From positions 1-64,000 of the IMG/VR virus record IMGVR_UViG_3300035698_008372: a stretch of DNA of 64,000 bases. The stretch is one strand, 5' to 3'. Numbering within the stretch: position 1 is the stretch's first letter; the number at the start of each line of letters is the position of its first letter. The stretch is from a virus. The notes under the pieces were generated by a model that worked only from the letters and a program-made list of their open reading frames with translations, was not told where the DNA came from and did not search any database. The translations under genes and the position numbers were made by a program. Below, in pieces: positions 26,884-34,087 of the stretch.

Positions 26884-27278
26884 TGAGTAAAAAGGTTACA
26901 TTAATTAGTAAGAACTATTATGCCGAAGAATTGGGTGACATTGAACAAGATGTCAGTGATGCGATTCAAGATTCAAAGGTTATGGCAGATGATACGGATG
27001 AACACGGATTTACCAAAGGTCACTTGACTGTTATAATAGAATATATTCCAGAGAGTGAGGACAAACCATGCAAGTCATATATGGGGGTTGGCCCAGGACA
27101 TCAGAGCAGGTTGCAATGTGAGGAACAGGGCACGCATGTAATCCATAGGGCATATTATGATTATGGTGGATATACCGCATATTGGAAAGGCAACGAAGCC
27201 TTTTCGGGATTTTTTGATGATGTCCCCGGTAATGGTGATTTGGAAGTTGAATATTACGAGGAACATAATGAAGATTAA
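26883..27278 (+). CDS. Acidic hypothetical protein
   Basis: A 131-residue acidic protein (MSKKVTLISKNYYAEELGDI, later CKSYMGVGPGHQSRLQCEE). Two Cys could form a pair. The C-terminus is very acidic. It overlaps the YopX-like gene by 11 bases. Function unknown. Confidence 0.6.
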   Translation: MSKKVTLISKNYYAEELGDIEQDVSDAIQDSKVMADDTDEHGFTKGHLTVIIEYIPESEDKPCKSYMGVGPGHQSRLQCEEQGTHVIHRAYYDYGGYTAYWKGNEAFSGFFDDVPGNGDLEVEYYEEHNED

Positions 27279-27627
27279 ATTTAGAATATGGGATGGTGAA
27301 AAAATGACATACCTGAATAATTGTGGCTATGCTATGGCTACATTATTCTTCACCAATTCAGGCCATAATGATACTGGCAGTTGTAATGAGGGTTATAATT
27401 TGGATCATGTCAAAGTGATGCAATTTATTGGTATGATGGATACCAACGGTAAGGAAATATTTGAAGGTGATATTGTGGAGTACGAGAATGGCAATGCTGG
27501 CTACGGCAGGCCGAGATCAGAAGAATTGAGCAGATATACGATTCCACCGATAATGGAAATTGAAGATGACATGCTGCCGTTTATTAGGTATAGTGAGGTC
27601 GTCGGGAATACAGTGGAGACTGAATAA
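27268..27627 (+). CDS. YopX-like protein
   Basis: A 119-residue protein starting MKIKFRIWDGEKMTYL with the signature MQFIGMMDTNGKEIFEGDIV, which matches the YopX family of phage accessory proteins. The ATG at 27268 has GAGGA upstream and overlaps the preceding gene. The molecular function of the family is unknown. Confidence 0.85.
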   Translation: MKIKFRIWDGEKMTYLNNCGYAMATLFFTNSGHNDTGSCNEGYNLDHVKVMQFIGMMDTNGKEIFEGDIVEYENGNAGYGRPRSEELSRYTIPPIMEIEDDMLPFIRYSEVVGNTVETE

Positions 27628-27827
27628 TGGAAGAAACGATTAAAAAATTGGCGGACAACATGATATTTGTCAAGATACAGCCCAAGAGAATAGATGGGGA
27701 TTGGGCATTTAGGTATGTGTGGGAACGGTTTAATGCAAATGGTGATAGCATGTATATGTCAGAATGGGGAGGTTTTGAAGAAGTGATGGATTGTGTGAAT
27801 GGCGCGTTGGGGCATGTTAATGATTAA
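27627..27827 (+). CDS. Small hypothetical protein
   Basis: A 66-residue protein (MEETIKKLADNMIFVKIQP) with Trp-rich middle (GDWAFRYVWERF). Start and stop overlap neighbouring genes. No family recognised. Confidence 0.55.
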   Translation: MEETIKKLADNMIFVKIQPKRIDGDWAFRYVWERFNANGDSMYMSEWGGFEEVMDCVNGALGHVND

Positions 27828-27984
27828 ATTGATGAGTTTGATGGAAGAAAGACGCCAGCTGGAATATGACATTGTTGCATTCGAAAAGGGTGGATTCTCA
27901 ACAACGTGGGAGAGCATACAGCTTTGGTGGTTGGATTACCGAATTGGAAAATTGGCAATGAAAAGGAATATGGATGATGAATAA
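27820..27984 (+). CDS. Small hypothetical protein
   Basis: About 54 residues from ATG 27820 (MIKLMSLMEERRQLEYDIVA). An upstream in-frame ATG at 27799 would overlap the preceding gene more, so the shorter start is preferred. Likely helical. Function unknown. Confidence 0.5.
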   Translation: MIKLMSLMEERRQLEYDIVAFEKGGFSTTWESIQLWWLDYRIGKLAMKRNMDDE

Positions 27985-28174
27985 AGCCGAATATAACATA
28001 GTGGTACGCAACCAACAATGGAATAGCCATACCAAAAAATATTCGTATGATAACTTTAGTTATGAAGCCGGATGGGAATGCTTTCAGATTAAGGATAAAC
28101 GTATGGATGGATCGGGTCATGTCATTGCTGTGTATCCATTTCACAATTGGCATTTGACATTGGAGAAGAAATAA
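27974..28174 (+). CDS. Small hypothetical protein
   Basis: A 66-residue protein (MMNKAEYNIVVRNQQWNSHT), overlapping the preceding gene by 11 bases. Aromatic-rich and probably beta-structured. No family recognised. Confidence 0.5.
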   Translation: MMNKAEYNIVVRNQQWNSHTKKYSYDNFSYEAGWECFQIKDKRMDGSGHVIAVYPFHNWHLTLEKK

Positions 28175-28359
28175 TGATAGAACGGTTATTAAACACATAT
28201 ACGATATTGAGGACAAATGCTGATGGATCGGCCGCCTATATATCCGAATTTGTGGAAAAAGAAGAGGCCCAACGCAGGTTGGGTGTATTTCTCAGTGAAC
28301 AAATTGATCCACTTGTTACATTCACTTTGATTAAATATAGGGGTGATAGCAATGATTAA
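28174..28359 (+). CDS. Small hypothetical protein
   Basis: A 61-residue protein (MIERLLNTYTILRTNADGSA) whose ATG overlaps the preceding stop. It overlaps the next start at 28352. Function unknown. Confidence 0.5.
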   Translation: MIERLLNTYTILRTNADGSAAYISEFVEKEEAQRRLGVFLSEQIDPLVTFTLIKYRGDSND

Positions 28360-28658
28360 ATTGGAAAAAACTGGTGACTTGGGCGAGATGTTTGACATGA
28401 TTGCAGAATTTGTGTATGAGTATTGGGATGGTGAATCCGATCCTTTTGTACATGGTCAGGGTAAGACAATTGCAATAGAATTGGGCGGACCCGAAAAACC
28501 GATGGGGGTGCGAATTCCATGACTATTATCATGTTAAGGGATCGGATAATTCAGAGACTTCTACTGACAGGATTGAGGGCCCTCCCGTTTTCACCCAAGA
28601 AAGTGATAACGATGTGACTGATTCTCATTCTCAATTAGATAAAAATAAATTAAAATAA
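28352..28658 (+). CDS. Hypothetical protein with apparent frameshift at a G5 run
   Basis: ATG 28352 opens a frame with coding-like content (MIKLEKTGDLGEMFDMIAEF) that meets TGA at 28520 and TAA at 28535. The +1 frame from about 28512 continues in convincing coding style (EFHDYYHVKGSDNSETSTD) to TAA 28656. The switch lies at GGGGG, 28504-28508; one G fewer would make a single ~101-residue protein. Sequencing error, a real disruption and programmed shifting cannot be separated here. The last codons overlap conserved promoter-upstream sequence. Confidence 0.4.
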
Positions 28659-28661
28659 CGG

Positions 28662-28690
28662 TTGACTTTGTCGTTTTTATCTTGTATCTT
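28662..28690 (+). promoter_or_regulatory. Early promoter TTGACT-17-TATCTT
   Basis: TTGACT, 17 bases, TATCTT, then CAGGTATGAG. It faces a ~150-base stretch with no convincing gene beyond a 14-codon frame, ending in an inverted repeat at 28809. Confidence 0.9.
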
Positions 28691-28695
28691 CAGGT

Positions 28696-28834
28696 ATGAG
28701 AGAAACAGAACTAAAGAAATTAACATTGCCGAAAGTCTAATAATGCCCCGGTCGCCTCCCACATAAAATAATAAGAATTATAAAATATATTACAATAATA
28801 GATATACCAAGGGCCCATCATCGTATGGGCCCTT
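28696..28834 (+). ncRNA. Candidate small RNA or leader peptide transcript
   Basis: Between the promoter at 28662 and a perfect 10-bp inverted repeat (AAGGGCCCAT / ATGGGCCCTT, 28809-28834) the only frame is 14 codons (28696-28740, MRETELKKLTLPKV). The rest is AT-rich and non-coding. A promoter and hairpin flanking ~140 bases suggest a small RNA. The hairpin lacks a T run, so termination is uncertain. Confidence 0.3.
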
Positions 28835-28864
28835 AATAGTTTGCAAAATAAATTAAAATAACGG

Positions 28865-28893
28865 TTGACTTTGTCGTTTTTATCTTGTATCTT
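28865..28893 (+). promoter_or_regulatory. Early promoter TTGACT-17-TATCTT
   Basis: Identical core and spacer to the promoter at 28662, followed by CAGGTATGATAAGAAAAGGA, which supplies the ribosome binding site of the gene at 28920. Confidence 0.92.
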
Positions 28894-28919
28894 CAGGTAT
28901 GATAAGAAAAGGAAACAAA

Positions 28920-29291
28920 ATGAAAATCGAACCAAGAAATTTTAATGATACACAAGTAACTTTTAACCGAATCGGCTGGAAGGGCAAAACCTATCAGTAC
29001 CGAGGATATGATTACGCCCACAACCCCAAAGCTTTGTATGAGGCCAACGCTGATGAAACGGCATTGGATAGTAGGGTAATGGATTTGTTTAAATCCCCAG
29101 TGGGTGAAACTTCAATTTATAAGAACATCCCAATGGAATACCGTTGGAACCCGCTCATCAGAGGCATGATGATGTCGGGAACATATCGTATTAAGTATCG
29201 CGGCCCTTCAAAGCCCGAATTTCTATTCACACGACCACAAGCGCATACGTTAGCAGAATACGCCGACACATTCACAATCTATCCGAGATAA
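28920..29291 (+). CDS. Hypothetical protein
   Basis: A 123-residue basic protein starting MKIEPRNFNDTQVTFNRIG; AAAAGGA lies 8 bases upstream. An in-frame ATG at 28899 in the shared leader is not preferred. Contains IPMEYRWNPLIRGMMMSG and a beta-rich C-terminus. Function unknown. Confidence 0.6.
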   Translation: MKIEPRNFNDTQVTFNRIGWKGKTYQYRGYDYAHNPKALYEANADETALDSRVMDLFKSPVGETSIYKNIPMEYRWNPLIRGMMMSGTYRIKYRGPSKPEFLFTRPQAHTLAEYADTFTIYPR

Positions 29292-29293
29292 GC

Positions 29294-29503
29294 ATGGGAT
29301 TTTTTACAAGATTATTTGGACAAGAATGTAAGGTCAGATTTGAGGGGACTCTCTATGATGGCAGAGTTTTTACTGGCAAGTGTAGAATTGAAACATTCAA
29401 TATAAATAATGATGAATTGGAACAAAATCTGAAAAATCATATTTTTGTGGAAACTGGTGATAAGGTGGGATCGGTAAAAGTATTGGGATTTGCAGAACAT
29501 TAG
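29294..29503 (+). CDS. Small hypothetical protein
   Basis: A 69-residue protein (MGFFTRLFGQECKVRFEGTL, then YDGRVFTGKCRIETF), probably a small beta-rich domain. It starts three bases after the preceding gene. A terminator follows. No family recognised. Confidence 0.55.
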   Translation: MGFFTRLFGQECKVRFEGTLYDGRVFTGKCRIETFNINNDELEQNLKNHIFVETGDKVGSVKVLGFAEH

Positions 29504-29522
29504 GAAAAGTCTTATCATAGAA

Positions 29523-29546
29523 AGCCTCAGCAATGGGGCTTTTTTT
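29523..29546 (+). terminator. Rho-independent terminator
   Basis: AAGCCTCAGCAATGGGGCTT with one stem mismatch, followed by a T run. It closely resembles the terminator at 26118. Confidence 0.8.
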
Positions 29547-29552
29547 AGCTGC

Positions 29553-29579
29553 AGTATGTCCACGAATACTGGACATACT
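29553..29579 (+). repeat. Perfect 9-bp inverted repeat
   Basis: AGTATGTCC and GGACATACT flank a 9-base loop, about 75 bases before the start at 29655. It has no T run, so it looks more like an operator or an RNA element than a terminator. Confidence 0.45.
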
Positions 29580-29654
29580 AGCCGCATATCATGCAATTAA
29601 AATAAGTGTGACGTTTGGTGGGTCTTGTGTATATGTATATATAAAGGAGATCGT

Positions 29655-29963
29655 ATGCGGGATAATATATATTTTAGAATGCACCTTACTGAAAATGAAC
29701 ACTATTTTATGGAATCTGAATTCAAAAAGGCCTGTGCCGAATATGGGTGTGAATTGGCATATTACAGAAAAATGAAGAATGGTCACATTCCAATGATTAG
29801 GGAATGTAAAATTACTGGCGGCAAATTGGGCAAATTCAAAGGATTTCTGAAGCAGGAAAAATATGATAAACATGTCGTGGATAGGAAGTGCTTTTCAGAG
29901 CACCCCGATATGATGTGTGAAGATTGCAATTGCTGGAAACAAGTAAGGGCGTATTGTTCATAA
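29655..29963 (+). CDS. Cys-rich small hypothetical protein
   Basis: A 102-residue protein starting MRDNIYFRMHLTENEHYF with AAGGAG 6 bases upstream. Seven Cys residues include CEDCNCW near the C-terminus, suggesting metal binding. No early promoter core precedes it; TATATATAA lies just upstream. The stop overlaps the next start. Function unknown. Confidence 0.6.
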   Translation: MRDNIYFRMHLTENEHYFMESEFKKACAEYGCELAYYRKMKNGHIPMIRECKITGGKLGKFKGFLKQEKYDKHVVDRKCFSEHPDMMCEDCNCWKQVRAYCS

Positions 29964-30190
29964 TGAGGGATAAAAGATATATAATAGAGGGCGTTAAAGG
30001 TCTGAAGGATTGGTTTGCAAAGGAAATAGAGGAACAGGGTTCCGAGAAAACGGAAGTGCTCGATTTACTACAGGATGTATTGGATGAACTCAATAAGCCC
30101 GATCCACAACCAGAAATTAGGGAAGTATTGCCACCAGGTATGTGTCCAATGTGTCATAGCTTCTTTTGTAGTGGAAATTGTTTCAAATAG
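29963..30190 (+). CDS. Small zinc-finger-like protein
   Basis: A 75-residue protein (MRDKRYIIEGVKGLKDWF) with a C-terminal CPMCHSFFCSGNC, a likely zinc knuckle. ATG 29963 overlaps the preceding stop, implying coupled translation. Function unknown. Confidence 0.6.
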   Translation: MRDKRYIIEGVKGLKDWFAKEIEEQGSEKTEVLDLLQDVLDELNKPDPQPEIREVLPPGMCPMCHSFFCSGNCFK

Positions 30191-30206
30191 ATAAGGAGAT
30201 AAAAAG

Positions 30207-30641
30207 ATGGTATTGGAAATATTATTTGTATTGTGTATTGTGTTATATTGGGTTGCCGAGGGGGTAACCGAAGGATTTACTTGGGCATCACATGACCAAC
30301 GGACCGTAAATAAATTGATTCATCTAAACAATGGAACAAACGGATTAATGGATTATCACGGATGGCGCCTCTTTGAAAATATTGGGATTTGGGGAGCGGT
30401 GATTATTGCATTTTTTATTGATTTGCCGATTTTAAGCTTTTTCTTACTGGGAGTGGGGGCGTGGTTGATAGGAACGGCATTGTATGAAATGGCACTTAAT
30501 CATGTGAATACTGGGAGTATTTACAAGACTAACGATTTCAGGTGGCACATATTTGGAAAAGATATTAGAACGGTGACGGGGAAACTGATATGGGTATTAT
30601 TTTTCCTCGGGGTATTATTATTGATATTATTTATTTTGTAA
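30207..30641 (+). CDS. Membrane protein
   Basis: A 144-residue protein with about four hydrophobic segments: residues 1-20 (LEILFVLCIVLYWVAE), 63-80 (IGIWGAVIIAFFIDLP), 82-105 and the C-terminal 25 (LIWVLFFLGVLLLILFIL). AAGGAG lies 8 bases upstream. A role in membrane remodelling or exclusion is possible but unsupported. Confidence 0.65.
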   Translation: MVLEILFVLCIVLYWVAEGVTEGFTWASHDQRTVNKLIHLNNGTNGLMDYHGWRLFENIGIWGAVIIAFFIDLPILSFFLLGVGAWLIGTALYEMALNHVNTGSIYKTNDFRWHIFGKDIRTVTGKLIWVLFFLGVLLLILFIL

Positions 30642-30655
30642 ATGGCAGAAAACGC

Positions 30656-30684
30656 TTGACTTTGTCAATATAATCTTGTATATT
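30656..30684 (+). promoter_or_regulatory. Early promoter TTGACT-17-TATATT
   Basis: TTGACT, 17 bases, TATATT (closer to the sigma70 -10 consensus than most copies), then CAGGTATGATAAGAAAAGG. It begins the run of genes to about 32487. Confidence 0.92.
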
Positions 30685-30710
30685 CAGGTATGATAAGAAA
30701 AGGAAAACAA

Positions 30711-31127
30711 ATGAATTTAAGAGAAATGACACCACAAGAACGAGAAGTAACAATGGCTGAATGGCGGGAAAAAGACAGTCTCAAACAAGAAGCTGAAATG
30801 GCCGAACGCCACAAAATTAAGGAGTTCGCTAATTTATGTGGATATTCAGACGTTGAACCTTATGAAGTTGTTGAAACTCGTACTCCTAATAAGGTTATGA
30901 TTCGATTTATGGATTCTGAAATGCTTACACCGGCTAAGTGTGTAGCAATTGGTGGATTCGTTGGTCACTTTGATAACTATACTCAGACTTGGGAAAACTC
31001 TTCAAATGAAGAATATCCTTTGGTGGCAATCCGTTGGTCAAAGGCTAAGGGATACTGGTTTGATAAGTACGGAAGACGCTTTAGTATGTCTGATAAAGCT
31101 GTCAAATTTTACGATAACAACTTCTAA
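30711..31127 (+). CDS. Hypothetical protein
   Basis: A 138-residue protein starting MNLREMTPQEREVTMAEWRE with AAAAGG upstream. A helical charged N-terminal third is followed by a beta-rich domain (NKVMIRFMDSEMLTP, VAIRWSKAKGYWFDKYG). No family recognised. Confidence 0.6.
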   Translation: MNLREMTPQEREVTMAEWREKDSLKQEAEMAERHKIKEFANLCGYSDVEPYEVVETRTPNKVMIRFMDSEMLTPAKCVAIGGFVGHFDNYTQTWENSSNEEYPLVAIRWSKAKGYWFDKYGRRFSMSDKAVKFYDNNF

Positions 31128-31141
31128 GAAAGGCCCATATA

Positions 31142-31570
31142 ATGGCTTACATGTCTCAAGAAAATAAGAAATCAAAGGCTCCAAAAATCAAAGCTTTGTT
31201 GAAGGAATATGGAATCAAAGGATCGTTGGCCGTACGGAATTACAGCACATTGGTTCTAAATTTAAAGGGCGGCACGATTGATTTCATCGGCGAATATAAC
31301 AAACAGGTGGATGCTCAGAATTCCAGGGTTGGTCAGTATAGAGCTGAAGGTTATATGGATGTTAATACTTATTGGTATATGGAACATTTCACTGGAGAGG
31401 CCAAGGAATTTTTTGGTAAGGTTCTTGAAATTATGAATGATGGGAACCACGATAATTCGGATGCTCAGGTTGATTATTTCGACGTGGGTTGGTATTCCAA
31501 TATTAATGTTGGTAAGTGGAATAAACCATACGAATATGTTGCACCGATATTGGAGCATGATAATGAGTAA
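31142..31570 (+). CDS. Conserved phage protein of unknown function
   Basis: A 142-residue protein (MSQENKKSKAPKIKALLKEY, SLAVRNYSTLVLNLKGGTID). I recognise this motif from a hypothetical family found in KVP40-like and other large phages. It overlaps the next gene by eight bases. Function unknown. Confidence 0.7.
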   Translation: MAYMSQENKKSKAPKIKALLKEYGIKGSLAVRNYSTLVLNLKGGTIDFIGEYNKQVDAQNSRVGQYRAEGYMDVNTYWYMEHFTGEAKEFFGKVLEIMNDGNHDNSDAQVDYFDVGWYSNINVGKWNKPYEYVAPILEHDNE

Positions 31571-31811
31571 ATTAAGTAAAGCACACAAAGCATTTATTGT
31601 AGAATCCGCTATGGATTATCTTGGGGTCAGTGATAGAAATCCCGAAGTGGGTATGGGCATGTTTGCCTTTACCGCTGTGGACCTTGCGGTGGCAGAATTT
31701 AAAGAAACGGCCGAACTTTTCGGGCCGGTAATTGATGTTTCTCAAGCTGAAAAGGATGAAATTGAAGAAGAGGTCGTTCGATTACGAACATGGCCAAATG
31801 GAGCACACTAA
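31563..31811 (+). CDS. Small acidic hypothetical protein
   Basis: An 82-residue acidic protein (MSKLSKAHKAFIVESAMDYL, C-terminal EKDEIEEEVVRLRTW). Start lies in the end of the preceding gene and the stop overlaps the next ATG. Function unknown. Confidence 0.6.
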   Translation: MSKLSKAHKAFIVESAMDYLGVSDRNPEVGMGMFAFTAVDLAVAEFKETAELFGPVIDVSQAEKDEIEEEVVRLRTWPNGAH

Positions 31812-32044
31812 TGGCAGATAAAATTAAGTGGTTGACAAAAGTGGAAGATATCGAGGGTTCTGGGATAGAAGTGCTCGAGAATTCACTATTAACTACAGAT
31901 GGTAAGGGTAAAGAATTTAAACAGTTGGTACTCGATGAATTGAAGTACCAATTGACTAACCAACTCATAGAACGGAATGCCCATCTTGAGAGATTGGTGA
32001 GCTCGTATGAAGTGGGTATTGATCCCTACGCACGGAACTTGTAA
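31811..32044 (+). CDS. Small hypothetical protein
   Basis: A 77-residue helical protein (MADKIKWLTKVEDIEGSGIE, LKYQLTNQLIERNAHLERL). Overlaps the preceding stop. No family recognised. Confidence 0.55.
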   Translation: MADKIKWLTKVEDIEGSGIEVLENSLLTTDGKGKEFKQLVLDELKYQLTNQLIERNAHLERLVSSYEVGIDPYARNL

Positions 32045-32046
32045 TC

Positions 32047-32487
32047 ATGACAAATAATTATATGGTATCGGGTAGTGTGGGGGGTTTCTACGGCGGGTCT
32101 GTTCCATCTGGGTGGGTGCAAATGCAATACGATGTGCCGAAACCATTCACAGAATGGGAATCTAAAATTGGAAAATCTAACAATTGGTGAAATGGTGTAA
32201 ATGCAATCCCAGAATTTAAATCCAAGATACCAAGAAAAAACCCGTGGCTGGATATGTGGTATCCAAAGGTAACCATCGCGATGGTTGGTTTGCCGGCTGT
32301 AAGGAATGCATTTCCTCAACAAATAGCTCAACAAATAGTCAGTGTTCAACCTATGGGAACCCCAAAAGGGGTGACATACTATATGGATGAAATTTATGAA
32401 AAAAATAAATATAAACGGGCGTGGAATAAATTCAAACGATTATGCCAATTTGGGACAACCAAACTATTTATTGGAAAGCAAAAATAA
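32047..32487 (+). CDS. Early-region protein carrying a capsid (gp23)-like segment
   Basis: A 146-residue protein starting MTNNYMVSGSVGGFYGG. TGA 32188 is read as Trp (SNNWWNGVNAIPEF), the only clear internal TGA in the early-promoter block. Residues about 80-117 (GLPAVRNAFPQQIAQQIVSV, QPMGTPKGVTYYMDEIY) align without gaps to residues about 86-122 of the capsid protein here, with roughly half the positions identical. The rest does not look like capsid. The segment corresponds to the conserved gp23 region that in T4 includes the Gol peptide. A decoy or interfering role is speculative. Confidence 0.65.
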
Positions 32488-32490
32488 CGG

Positions 32491-32519
32491 TTGACTTTGT
32501 CATAAATATCTTGTATCTT
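32491..32519 (+). promoter_or_regulatory. Early promoter TTGACT-17-TATCTT
   Basis: Core and spacer match the other copies; it overlaps the stop of the preceding gene. The leader reads CAAGTATGAAAAGAAAAGG; here the leader ATG is out of frame with the gene, showing that it is not the true start. Confidence 0.92.
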
Positions 32520-32544
32520 CAAGTATGAAAAGAAAAGGAATATT

Positions 32545-32751
32545 ATGGATTTATTAGACAAAATTATAGCTTATGAACAAGGTGAACTTGGGAGTGACGC
32601 AACGATTGATTTATTTTCGGAACTGGTAATAAGTGGCCAAGCATGGTCATTACAGGGTCATTATGGCCGAACCGCTTCCCAATTGGTTACTGAAGGTTTC
32701 TTAGCTGAAACTGGTGAGGTTTTAAGATATTTCGACAGTGAGGTGGCATAA
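32545..32751 (+). CDS. Conserved small phage protein
   Basis: A 68-residue protein (MDLLDKIIAYEQGELGSDAT, WSLQGHYGRTASQLVTEG). The LQGHYGR motif is a widespread small phage family of unknown function. AAAAGGA precedes the start. The stop overlaps the next ATG. Confidence 0.75.
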   Translation: MDLLDKIIAYEQGELGSDATIDLFSELVISGQAWSLQGHYGRTASQLVTEGFLAETGEVLRYFDSEVA

Positions 32752-32906
32752 TGTGGTATCGCATCAAATACCGTGTCGCGATGGCATGGATTAACGCAAT
32801 TCTATTAGGAGATTTAATAATGGAAAAATTACAATGGGTAAAGTTTTACACAATTCAATCAACCGTATATGTACTATACGGGTTAAATTCGGTAATTAGA
32901 GTATAA
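32751..32906 (+). CDS. Small hypothetical protein
   Basis: A 51-residue protein (MWYRIKYRVAMAWINAILLG). A second in-frame ATG at 32820 preceded by AGGAG could be the main start, giving 28 residues. Hydrophobic patches suggest membrane contact. Function unknown. Confidence 0.45.
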   Translation: MWYRIKYRVAMAWINAILLGDLIMEKLQWVKFYTIQSTVYVLYGLNSVIRV

Positions 32907-32909
32907 TTG

Positions 32910-33104
32910 ATGAATAAATATATTAATAAGTATTTTGAATGGGTCACGTCGTTTAGTACGGGGCAACGATTTATGATATTTGTATCATTATTTGCTCTGG
33001 CCATAGTAGTTAATGTAAACGGAGCGGTGTGGCTGGGGTATCCTATGCTTTTTCTAGCTGGAAACTTTTTTCCATCGTCACTATTATTTAAAGGAAAAAG
33101 ATAA
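32910..33104 (+). CDS. Small membrane protein
   Basis: A 64-residue protein with two hydrophobic segments (FMIFVSLFALAIVVNV, LGYPMLFLAGNFF) and a basic tail. It is in the same tight gene run. Function unknown. Confidence 0.55.
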   Translation: MNKYINKYFEWVTSFSTGQRFMIFVSLFALAIVVNVNGAVWLGYPMLFLAGNFFPSSLLFKGKR

Positions 33105-33105
33105 A

Positions 33106-33336
33106 ATGCGTTCCGTCATTTTAAAGAGTAAAGAATCAATTATAGTGGGTGACCACATCTATCAAATGGATGAACAGGGTGAACCCAACAGGGATATTGA
33201 ACCGATCCACATTGAATTGGCGGCATGTAGTGATGACTATTTAAAGTCATTGTCACAAATGGAATTATTGGCGTTCGCTAATTATTTCAGTGAATATAGA
33301 GAAGTTTACTTCGGAGGGTACACATTCAATGCTTAA
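33106..33336 (+). CDS. Small acidic hypothetical protein
   Basis: A 76-residue protein (MRSVILKSKESIIVGDHIYQ, LSQMELLAFANYFSEYRE). It overlaps the next gene by eight bases. No family recognised. Confidence 0.55.
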   Translation: MRSVILKSKESIIVGDHIYQMDEQGEPNRDIEPIHIELAACSDDYLKSLSQMELLAFANYFSEYREVYFGGYTFNA

Positions 33337-33640
33337 TACGGAAGAAGCATATAAGACAGTAATTGACATTTTGATATCATATTCCGATACTCAGAAACTT
33401 GAGTTGTTCCACTATATCGCCAAGAACTACCCCGATTCTATGGCCGATTCGGCAATGGAAATGTATGGTGGTATAGTTTCTGGTGAAAAGGTTTCCGCGG
33501 AAATTATTGAATATCTAAGGCAGAATAAAAAAATTAACGCTATTAAGGTGTACCGATCAACGTCTGGTATGGGGTTAAAGGAATCTAAGGATTTTATTGA
33601 CGAGGTTGATAGGGACTTACGCAGAAGAGGAATAATTTAA
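33329..33640 (+). CDS. Protein with ribosomal L7/L12 C-terminal-like domain
   Basis: A 103-residue protein. The last ~35 residues (NKKINAIKVYRSTSGMGLKE then SKDFIDEV) match the core of the L7/L12 C-terminal domain, in which a GLKEAK-type motif contacts translation GTPases. The N-terminal ~65 residues are helical and unlike the L7/L12 N-terminal dimer domain. It may bind a translation factor or mimic the stalk. The motif match is visible; the role is inference. Confidence 0.7.
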   Translation: MLNTEEAYKTVIDILISYSDTQKLELFHYIAKNYPDSMADSAMEMYGGIVSGEKVSAEIIEYLRQNKKINAIKVYRSTSGMGLKESKDFIDEVDRDLRRRGII

Positions 33641-33981
33641 TGCCAGTAATGGATAAAAATGAGTTGCCAAAAAGACAGCGATTGCAGATTGATTTGGACG
33701 GTCCCGATGGTAACGCTTTTGTTATATTAGGTTACACCAAATCCCTTTGCAAATCGGTTGGGTACAATGAACAACAGGCAAAGAAAATTTCAGCTGAAAT
33801 GAAGGAATCCGATTATGATCACTTATTATTGGTATTCTTGAAATATTTCGACGCTTATGTGGATATATGGACTTCCAATGCAGACCTACTCAAAACATTG
33901 AATGATCATGTGAAACACAAAATGTTTGCAGACGATATATTGGAACATGAAGATTGATCATATTCCGAATGAAAATAAAAA
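33640..33981 (+). CDS. Conserved phage protein (IDLDGPDGNAFVILGY family)
   Basis: About 105 residues to the first TGA (33955), then WSYSEWK to TAA if the two TGA codons (33955, 33970) are read as Trp. The N-terminal QIDLDGPDGNAFVILGYTKS is a common phage motif of unknown function. Whether the product ends at UGA or at the TAA would differ with decoding state, so this gene is a natural readout. A terminator overlaps the end. Confidence 0.7.
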
Positions 33982-34002
33982 AGGCTCGTGAGAGCTTTTT
34001 TT
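33981..34002 (+). terminator. Rho-independent terminator
   Basis: GCTC-GTGA-GAGC short hairpin flanked by A and T runs immediately after TAA. Confidence 0.75.
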
Positions 34003-34087
34003 GTGCCCAAAATTAATTTTGTTGATACTTAATTATAAGGGAATTACATGACTTAGTACCACATTTGCCGAATAAAGGAGAAATGTT

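Noticed and set aside
28899-28920. MIRKGNK leader ATG as true start of early genes
   Set aside because: The same leader has ACG at 43426, an out-of-frame ATG at 32525 and none at 63250, while AAAAGGA is always placed for the second start. It is leader sequence.
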